A DNA stretch of 36,872 nucleotides. It comes from Actinomortierella ambigua. Taxonomy: Eukaryota > Mortierellomycota > Mortierellomycetes > Mortierellales > Mortierellaceae. Positions 30,331-36,872 of this stretch are shown one piece after another (the stretch's first letter is position 1; the number at the start of each line of letters is the position of its first letter). A model generated the notes under the pieces. The model worked only from the letters and a program-made list of their open reading frames with translations. It searched no databases and had not been told where the DNA came from. A program made the translations under genes and the position numbers. The DNA lies in assembly GCA_016098155.1 (NCBI GenBank), contig JAAAJB010000353.1, positions 1 through 36,872 of the forward strand, written 5' to 3'.

Positions 30331-32169
30331 ATGGTTAGTTCATTATTCTTCTCAAGTTGTCGAAAGAGTTGCTAAAGAAATAACCTTTGTAAATACAGTT
30401 TTTGTATCCATGGATCGAAGCGGCATGCTAACCAACAATGTCCCATTATTTTTCGAATTCTTCCCACACATACCAACGCTTCCTAGGAAGAAGATCTGAT
30501 TCTCGGAAAACTCATTGGTAGCGGCGGCTATGGCTCGGTCTACCACGGACGCTATAATCTACGTCGAGTCGCTGTAAAGAAGTTTGATTTCACGGAGCAA
30601 GATGCCAAGTTAGCAGCTGCGGCTGTCAAGCTTGAGATCGATCTTTTAGAACGTCTCCGCGATCGATACATCATTCAGTTTTATGCCACTGCCTACCATG
30701 AGAACCGACTTGTCCTCATCATGGAATTTGCTGACGGTGGTAGCCTGAAGGGTGCGATTGAGAGCGGCCGACTTGATGTGACAGGCAACGGTGCTTGGGA
30801 TGAAAAGATGCGCATCTCGCGCGACATTGCTCGGGGCCTCCACTTCATTCACGCTCAAAAGATCTTACACAGAGACCTCAAGAGTGCCAATGTGCTTCTG
30901 ACAAAGCGTCTAGACGTTCGACTGGCTGACTTTGGGCTTGCCGTGGTCAAGACACAATCGTCTTCCAAGTCGACGGGGACCGGTGGAGACGAGTCCGCCA
31001 AGGGCACGATACGTTGGATGGCTCCAGAGATTTTCGGTGTGCCTCCACGCTACTCGACCAAGTCAGACATGTATGCCCTCGGAATGGTCATGTGGGAGAT
31101 GGCTGCTCGATGCACGCTTCCCTTCAAGGACCACTACCAAAATAACGTTTTGATCCCCTTGATCGAGCGTGGTAATCGCGAGATCCTGCCAGACGACACT
31201 CCGGCCGACTATCGCCACTGGGTCGAGCGCTGCTGGGAGCATGACCGGTTCAAGAGACCAGAGGCGTTTGAGCTGTTTGCAGGCGACGATGAGGATGAGG
31301 ATGATGCTCTGGACGCGAGTGTTCTTTCCGGTTCAAACAGCTTTGGCAATGGTACCACGGTCGACATTTCGATTAACTTCAACTCCATGAATCTGGGAAA
31401 CTCAGCTACACTTGTCCAGCCGCCGTCGCCTAAAGTGGTGGCTCCCAGTGCAGCATCAACAACCAAACCTCCCTCCGGACCATCGTTTGGCCCAGACAGC
31501 AACGAATCAGTTAAGCAGGCCAAAGCGATCCTTGATGTGTTGATCAAGGCAGAAGGTGGCGATCTCAAGGGAGTCAAGACTTTGAGAACCATCTGGGACC
31601 ATGGCACAGGCATCGAAAAAATTCAGCCAAAGGAATTCTCGGCTCTTTTACAATCCGCAGAGTCAGGGCACATCCAATCCCAGTATTGTGTGGCCCAGCT
31701 CTACCATCGAGGCCGTGGTGTCGACGAAAGCGAACCCGATGCCGCCCGCTGGTTTCAGAAGGCTGCTGACCAGGGCCACGCACCATCTCAGACAATGCTT
31801 GCTTGGATGTACGACGACGGTTCGTACGACTTTAAGCAGGACCTTAACCAGGCTGCCAAGTGGTACCGTAAGGCTGCCAACCAAGGCTACTGCATCGCAC
31901 AGTCCTGTCTCGGGCTCATGTATGCCAGTGGCCGAGGAGTCCGTCAAGACTATGCTCGAGCCATAGAGTGGTACCACAAGGCGTCTGAACAGGGCTATGC
32001 GCCCGCACAGAGCAATCTCGGATACATGTATGAACATGGGCAAGGTGTCGAAAAGAACAACGAGAAGGCTGCTCTGTGGTATGGCAAGGCTGCGGAGCAA
32101 GGCAACCGTATCGCTCAAGACAACCTGAACAGCCTACTGGAAAAGATGGAGGAGGAAAAGGAGGAGTAA
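30331..32169 (+). CDS. TKL-type kinase with ~5 Sel1 repeats
   Basis: Main exon 30487-32169, entered through a CCTAG acceptor; an in-frame TAG just upstream means it must be spliced. The proposed first exon ends at ATG 30331-30333 before a GTTAGT donor, with CTAAC branch-like sequence at 30428; a longer exon from the in-frame ATG at 30253 is possible. The kinase domain (about residues 5-230) has GSGGYGSVY, AVKKF, HRDLKSANVLL, DFGLAVVK and GTIRWMAPE, all intact. An acidic stretch (GDDEDEDDAL) and a Ser/Pro-rich linker follow, then Sel1 repeats from about 385 to 550. The C-terminus is a charged EKMEEEKEE tail. It is a paralogue of the divergent kinase at 29635, with far fewer repeats. AATAAA at 32196 is a likely poly(A) signal. 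Confidence 0.88.
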
Positions 32170-32767
32170 AATGTGGATTTATGTCAAAGATTGTAAATAA
32201 AGTCGTTTTCGCGAATTGCAAACTCGTATTATCGTGACTTGCAGGTGCTAGGCGACGTTTATTTTCGCAGCTGGATTCTCATGCACAGTTAGTCGATGGG
32301 TTATGTGGCACGACATGGCTACCTACAAGGGAACCCGCGCATGCGGTCACGAGACTACGCGCTATGGGCCAGAATCAACAGGCAAAACCGTGAATGATGC
32401 CCCCCTTCTTCTTACCTCACTTTTTTCTCACTTTGCCTCCATTTCCAACTCCATATCTCCATATCTTGTCTCCGAAGACTTCGCCTCCTATTTCCAACAA
32501 TTTCCATTCATGCACCGGATTGCTTCGATACCTTCATCCACAGCATGAACTTCGTTTAGCGATGTGGCCAAGATTAGGAAGCTAAAGGGTGACGGGAAAA
32601 GTCACAGTATTATAAGACCTTTGCTCAAATCCACCCAAGGCGGCACACCCAATGTTATTGAGGATATAGCTCGTCAAAAGCACAATAGCGATTCGGTATC
32701 GTGATCAGGTTGTGTGTCATTATTTTCCCAATCTATTTTTCTATGGTTTACACCCGCATCCGCCAGG
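32170..32767. other. intergenic between convergent kinase 2 and F-box gene
   Basis: Holds the kinase 2 poly(A) signal and otherwise no recognisable element. A 60-80-codon plus-strand ORF pair near 32303-32585 is pyrimidine-rich and unconvincing. Confidence 0.45.
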
Positions 32768-34945
32768 CTAGGGGGAATATTTCATCTCGTACTCGACAAT
32801 ACTCATGATTTCAACCTGGGGAAGTACTCTTTGCACGACCCTTCGTTCCCGAATCACACCTTGCAGTTGATACGCCCCATCATCCTTTGCATCAAGGATG
32901 ATCTTGTTGACAAACCTGACCGACTTTAGATCCAACCAGAGGGCGCCCTCCTCAGCAGGAGATTGTCCTTCTTGAGGACACAGCAGGTCAAATCCTCCTT
33001 CCTGTGCCAAAAAATGACCACAGCCACTTTTCTTCATCGCAACACGACGGCACATGGCTAGGTTCCATTCCATCCGTTTCGGCATCCCGTCCACGGGTGA
33101 CAATTTTGTCCGCATCCAACCGAGATCAAAGGCTGAAGGATAGTGGCCATCTTCGTTGTGTCTCCTCCTTTTGGTGTCTTTGCCAGACGAGTGCCCCTCT
33201 AACGCCGCCGCAAGATAAAGCACGAGATGTTCCAGGTGGGCCAGTCGACCCAAGAAGCAAATCCCCGAGGCAGCCTCAAAATCACGTGACATTCGGAGCG
33301 GATGGTGGAGGGCCAGGTAGCGTAGTCGTGGGCAATGTAGCACTAGAAAGGCACAGACACGACGCTCCATCTCCCGGCACATCGGACGACTCCCCGCGCG
33401 ATAGTTTGAGCCGTCGCCATAGCTGGCAAACTGAAGCGAGAGCACCTCCAAACCTTGACAGGCCCAGCGTTTGTGGTTAGTGCTGCTGCTAGCACTGGTG
33501 GAGGTGGTTGCAGTGCGCACAGCACCATCACCATCACCCCCCTTTCGATGTGGCACGACATAAAAACTGGGGAATTTCAGCTCCGGTGCCACCAGTTCCT
33601 TCAGGTGGACAGCTGTTGGACTACAGAGAAACTGGCAGAGGGGCTCATACTGCTCCAGATATCTCCAACTCGTGTCCAATCTTAGACGCACGATGAACCA
33701 CTGGCCGGATGCTACTACCGCTTGCTGCTGCAATTTCCACTCCTCAGCCAAACCATCCATGGAAGAGGGAGGCAATAGGGGATGAGGAGGAGACGATAGA
33801 GTCGTCTTGGTTGTTGGTGCGTGTGCTCGTATGGATGTCATGGCGACACCATCATCCTCCAGACGCACATACCGAGCCCGTGGAAAGAGATCGATCGCTT
33901 GCTGAAGCCAGTGCATCCCGAAAACGCTAGGCCATTGTAGGGCCACAGAGCTGATTGCGGGAGAGAGCGTGCTGATCTGTTGAAGAAAGATCGCATCGAT
34001 AAAGTAAGGGGAGGGGTGTGGATGCATGGGATAGGAGCCACAGGAAAACCCACCGAGATGAAGCAACTCAAGTTGGGGTCCACAGAGTTGAATGAGAAGC
34101 GCGCGGACACATCGGTAGTGCGATTCGATGTTCTGGAGCTGGAGAGTTTTTAGTCGCGATGGGCATTCGAGGGTCCAGTTGTCGGAGATGGGGTCCAGGA
34201 CGGCATTGGAGATTGATAGGTGACGGACCGATTGCAGCATCTCAAGCATACCGCTACAATCGAGGAAGCGTCGATGACGGAATTTGAGTTCGACCATGGT
34301 GAGCTGGCAGGCCAGGGGTGTGATGTTTAAGACGTCCTTGAGCAGGCCATCACTAGGCAAGCTATCCATCACCAACTCTCGGAGTGGTGACTGAGGCCTT
34401 CTCGCAACGCTCATTGGCCCTGAATTCATGTACTGGTCTTTCAGTTGACTAATAAACAGGTTCCATCGCGTCCTCTCTTTGATGTGGTTCGTGCTCTGAA
34501 CGCCATCGGTTGCCATATTGACCATCGACAGTCGGAGTGTACGACATCCTTTCGTTGCAGGGATGTTGTCCAGATCGCTGCACCAGCAGGCACTCTTGCC
34601 ATGGAGACGCATGCCGATTGTGTACCATTGCTGGCAGACAAGGAGTGGCCACCACCAAGGCGAGCGATCCTCACGACAAATGTCAGGACAACCAGAAATA
34701 TTATCCTTAGGGCATGGGGGTAGATAATTGTTGGTTCGGGCGACACAGTAGTTGAGGATCTCTTCGACGATCTCTGATAAAGTGAATGCGTGGTGAGGGC
34801 TTTGAATAGCTGACACTGGGGAATGGAGGTCTGCGGGAAGGGTGCTGTCCAGTGTACGAGAGAGTGACTTGGCAGACGGAGCGATCAACCTGGATAGACG
34901 CATGGTCGGCAATGGAGGTGGGAGAGAAGGAAAGAGAGCAAGCAT
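32768..34945 (-). CDS. F-box-like protein with leucine-rich C-terminal part
   Basis: Single-exon 725-residue ORF. Residues ~55-115 resemble a degenerate F-box: LSEIVEEILNYCVA, a Cys-rich insert, then PLLVCQQWYTIGMRLHG, matching the IxEILxxI...VCRxWxxxxxP pattern common in Mortierella-type F-box proteins. F-box proteins bind Skp1 and select substrates for SCF ubiquitin ligases. Downstream Leu-rich stretches (LKTLQLQNIES, LELLHLGGFSC, LEVLSLQFASY, LRYLALHHPL, LEHLVLYLAAAL) suggest irregular leucine-rich repeats for substrate binding. Between them is a Ser/Thr- and Pro-rich loop. Start: ATG at 34945 follows AAAA; an internal ATG (MRLSRL) at 34903 is also possible. Substrate unknown. Confidence 0.75.
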   Translation of the reverse strand: MLALFPSLPPPLPTMRLSRLIAPSAKSLSRTLDSTLPADLHSPVSAIQSPHHAFTLSEIVEEILNYCVARTNNYLPPCPKDNISGCPDICREDRSPWWWPLLVCQQWYTIGMRLHGKSACWCSDLDNIPATKGCRTLRLSMVNMATDGVQSTNHIKERTRWNLFISQLKDQYMNSGPMSVARRPQSPLRELVMDSLPSDGLLKDVLNITPLACQLTMVELKFRHRRFLDCSGMLEMLQSVRHLSISNAVLDPISDNWTLECPSRLKTLQLQNIESHYRCVRALLIQLCGPQLELLHLGGFSCGSYPMHPHPSPYFIDAIFLQQISTLSPAISSVALQWPSVFGMHWLQQAIDLFPRARYVRLEDDGVAMTSIRAHAPTTKTTLSSPPHPLLPPSSMDGLAEEWKLQQQAVVASGQWFIVRLRLDTSWRYLEQYEPLCQFLCSPTAVHLKELVAPELKFPSFYVVPHRKGGDGDGAVRTATTSTSASSSTNHKRWACQGLEVLSLQFASYGDGSNYRAGSRPMCREMERRVCAFLVLHCPRLRYLALHHPLRMSRDFEAASGICFLGRLAHLEHLVLYLAAALEGHSSGKDTKRRRHNEDGHYPSAFDLGWMRTKLSPVDGMPKRMEWNLAMCRRVAMKKSGCGHFLAQEGGFDLLCPQEGQSPAEEGALWLDLKSVRFVNKIILDAKDDGAYQLQGVIRERRVVQRVLPQVEIMSIVEYEMKYSP

Positions 34946-35289
34946 TTTTACTGTCCAGCAAGAAGAGATGTCTTTATTGTTTCGAATGCCACACCACCTT
35001 CTTCTTACTCAGGAGCCACCTCACAGAGTCGAAAGGAGTAGTGGACACGCAAGCAACCATACACCTTCAACCCCTGTTGTGACTACTGCTGCTCACTTGG
35101 GGCGAGACCAGCCTCACCTTTTCGACCCCTAACAGAAGTCGATTGGGTGGGCTGATTCATGGAGATCTGAAGGACAACTGCATGAGACAACAATTGTCAG
35201 AATGTGCAGTAATGGAGATGTCAGAGGGGGGGGGGGCAGAAACAAACCTTATTTTCAACCCACATGCGCATAGAATCTGAGCTTTGCAA

Positions 35290-35356
35290 GATCATATAAC
35301 AGGCCTTCCGTCTGGCTAAGTGTTGATCTAATAACTTGCATGCGCAACCCTTGCAT
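35290..35356 (+). repeat. promoter duplication, copy 1
   Basis: Shares GATCAT[AG][TC]AACAG, GTCTGG[CA]TAA, TTGATCT and ACTTGCAT with 35373-35442, in the same order and with similar spacing (offset about 83 bases). Confidence 0.6.
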
Positions 35357-35372
35357 GAATCTTAGATGCCAT

Positions 35373-35442
35373 GATCATGCAACAGACGGAGTGTCTGGAT
35401 AACTATTGATCTGTCACTTGCATTAGACCGTGTGCGATCCTT
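35373..35442 (+). repeat. promoter duplication, copy 2
   Basis: Second copy of the block at 35290-35356. Both copies end in CCTTG and lie 170-320 bases upstream of the eight-cysteine protein, so they could carry regulatory sites. Confidence 0.6.
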
Positions 35443-35613
35443 GAAAATGGTCCTCAAACCCTTCGCCTTGTTGCCCTCAGTAAAAATCTTTGGCAATTTT
35501 TATACCCACCCAGCCCTTCCTCGCTTTTTCATTTCACATTATTACCCCCGTTTTTTTTCTTGCCAGCAGATCCTACATCCTAATCCCTCCTGGCTCACGA
35601 CACAGTCCTTTCG

Positions 35614-35808
35614 ATGTATCTCTGGCATTCAATCGTCCTTTTGACTTTTGTGGCTTCCATTGCTGCCTACCCTGCCTTCCCTAACTGCCCTCGTAGTCTC
35701 CAACCTGAGATGATCTCGCTATGCTTCTTTTGCACCAATGATAACTACTGTGAATGTTGTGTCTATCGCATTAGCCCTGCTTTATGCTGTAGCTTTAAGC
35801 ACACTTGA
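35614..35808 (+). CDS. small secreted protein with eight cysteines
   Basis: 64-residue ORF. Residues 1-19 are a signal peptide (MYLWHSIVLLTFVASIAA, cut before YPA), giving a mature peptide of about 45 residues with eight cysteines, two of the pairs adjacent (ECC, LCC): C-x11-C-x2-C-x5-C-x1-C-C-x8-C-C by eye. An even count points to four disulphides and an extracellular, protease-stable fold. I do not recognise the pattern as hydrophobin, defensin or Kazal. The gene has a C/T-rich leader, a TATA-like TTTTTATAC about 110 bases upstream and AATAAA at about 35911. Candidate effector, antimicrobial or cell-wall peptide; function unknown. A short ORF could be chance, but signal peptide plus cysteine pattern makes that unlikely. 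Confidence 0.7.
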   Translation: MYLWHSIVLLTFVASIAAYPAFPNCPRSLQPEMISLCFFCTNDNYCECCVYRISPALCCSFKHT

Positions 35809-35994
35809 CATTCTGTAATTCAGCCTGGCAGACTGCCAAGTTACATGAAAGAGGCCCTCTCCGTTGTTTTCTAAAGCTTCCCCGATTTCCCTTTTCGCCC
35901 TATCTGAACAAATAAAATGAAATTGTCATATTATAATATTTATTTTTACTTGACACAAGTCCTATATAGCGTCGGCAACGCGCTGACCCGAAAA

Positions 35995-36872
35995 AAACAA
36001 AGCGACGTTCAACTCAGCTGAAAGGAGGCCATGCGACTACTTGAAGGATCGGCTTGTAGGCTATGAGAGGACGTTAGCGACAATCACGGCCTGGTAGAGT
36101 TTGTGGAGGAGGATCTGTTGGGTTCAGTGAAGATGCTCATGGAATGCTTTTGGATGTACAATCTCCGTGGCGAAAAGAGCCGAGGGAGGTGGCTAATCAC
36201 CGGTCTCCGCCATCGACTGGATATATCTTGGCGCTTTTTTTTTTATGATGTTCCGTGGACAGGCCACATGTCCAATGAGACTGCCAGATTTGTTTGGCCA
36301 GAACGTGGTGCCAGTTCGTGGCCAACAGAGGAAATCGTTTTGATGGCACGGCAAGGCAAAACGAACAAGCATGGCAAGATCCAGTACAGCGTGGTTGTTC
36401 GAAACGTGGATGTGGAGACCTGTCCTGTCGGTGCCCTTGCTTTCTACTTGCTGGAGTACTTGTCGGTAAGGATGCGAAGCCCCCCCCCCCCTTTTTCTTA
36501 ATGATCAATTTGCAAATACAGTGATGATGCATGCCAATCGCTGGGATGCGTTGATGAAACCTATTTCACTCTCATCGGCTAGCATGGATGATCCTCATTG
36601 GGTCGACTTTCACTTTTTGTCGATAGCAACGACGCGCACGAAGTAGCTGGCCTACAATTCTCGGTGCAAAGCAATACATATTGCACTTGAGCAACCCAGC
36701 ATTGGCTGGGAGGGCAAGGCCACACATCTCGGTCGATGACAAGGGGCATACTATGCACGTATGTATAACTCCACAATTGAGGAGACTGCCAAGAATGGGA
36801 ATTGGTCAACAATCCGACTGGTCACACACTATCTTGAAGGCGTCGATGCATCGGTTGCACTGCAGTTGGTTT
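35995..36872 (+). pseudogene. Crypton tyrosine-recombinase relic (broken, runs off edge)
   Basis: Cryptons are DNA transposons that move with a tyrosine recombinase. Pieces lie in order in three frames: RPCDYLKDRLVGYERTLATI (to ~36095), then WMYNLRGEKSRGRW, MARQGKTNKHGKIQYSV and VDVETCPVGALAFYLLEY (36103-36465), typical of the Crypton/NDC10-like core, then from 36524 HANRWDALMKPI and a segment with the recombinase box II KATHLGR (His 36725, Arg 36734) and NGNWSTIRLVTHYLEG. Defects: a frameshift near 36095, a frame mismatch across the GTAAGG..ACAG intron (36466-36521, with a C12 run), in-frame TAG at 36644 and TGA at 36737. The nucleophilic tyrosine region and any GCR1_C tail would lie at or beyond the right edge. 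Termini not found. Confidence 0.75.

Larger units (their letters stand above)
34946..35613. other. intergenic between F-box gene and small secreted protein
   Basis: Contains a G10 run near 35226-35236 and an imperfect ~70-base direct duplication (35290-35442). The last ~150 bases are C/T-rich and lead into the gene at 35614; TTTTTATAC near 35497 may be its TATA element. Confidence 0.5.

Noticed and set aside
1..36872. tRNA, rRNA or CRISPR loci
   Set aside because: No T-loop GGTTCRA with matching acceptor stem, no rRNA-like block and no regularly spaced identical repeats were seen by eye.

Overview
The window reads as nuclear DNA of an early-diverging fungus. The gene set fits Mortierellomycota or a close Mucoromycota relative: TKL-type kinases fused to Sel1 arrays, an F-box-like/LRR protein, a GCR1_C protein and a Crypton relic. 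Spliceosomal introns are short (GTAAGT-like donors, YAG acceptors), promoters are C/T-rich, and poly-C, poly-A and TC runs are frequent. The lineage is an inference from gene content; no marker gene was searched.

Left part (1-18,100) is mostly ordinary. It holds the 3' end of SEC18/NSF (102-1920, +), a large three-exon RGS-domain protein with six copies of a KLxxFFG-like motif (3753-9763, +), a long gene-poor stretch (9764-13410), a siderophore-iron transporter of the MFS/SIT family (13411-15406, +), a small frameshifted ORF (16243-16451, -), and a coiled-coil protein ending in a GCR1_C-like DNA-binding domain (16727-18085, +).

Middle part (19,200-25,300) is an accessory island. Two collinear, diverged units (about 19303-22200 and 22471-25020) each carry one secreted four-cysteine protein on the minus strand (19900-20556 and 23069-23716), with matching TATA boxes and 5'UTR introns. 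The two proteins share their signal peptide and a C-terminal motif but differ widely elsewhere. Between and beside them lie decayed ORFs. Unit A contains two short TA-flanked inverted-repeat elements, and unit B contains a different, Tc1/mariner-like one; each site is empty or nearly empty in the other unit. A 27-bp direct repeat brackets the pair, and an inverted piece of the effector 3' end lies just outside it.

Right part (25,780-36,872) starts with two divergently transcribed TKL kinases with C-terminal Sel1 repeats: about 24 repeats in the minus-strand gene, about 5 in the plus-strand gene. They are followed by an F-box-like protein (32768-34945, -), a 64-residue secreted protein with eight cysteines (35614-35808, +), and a broken Crypton tyrosine recombinase that runs off the right edge.

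The genes do not form a pathway. The most interesting unit is the 19-25 kb effector-like tandem duplication; next are the unrecognised repeat architecture of the RGS protein and the eight-cysteine mini-protein.
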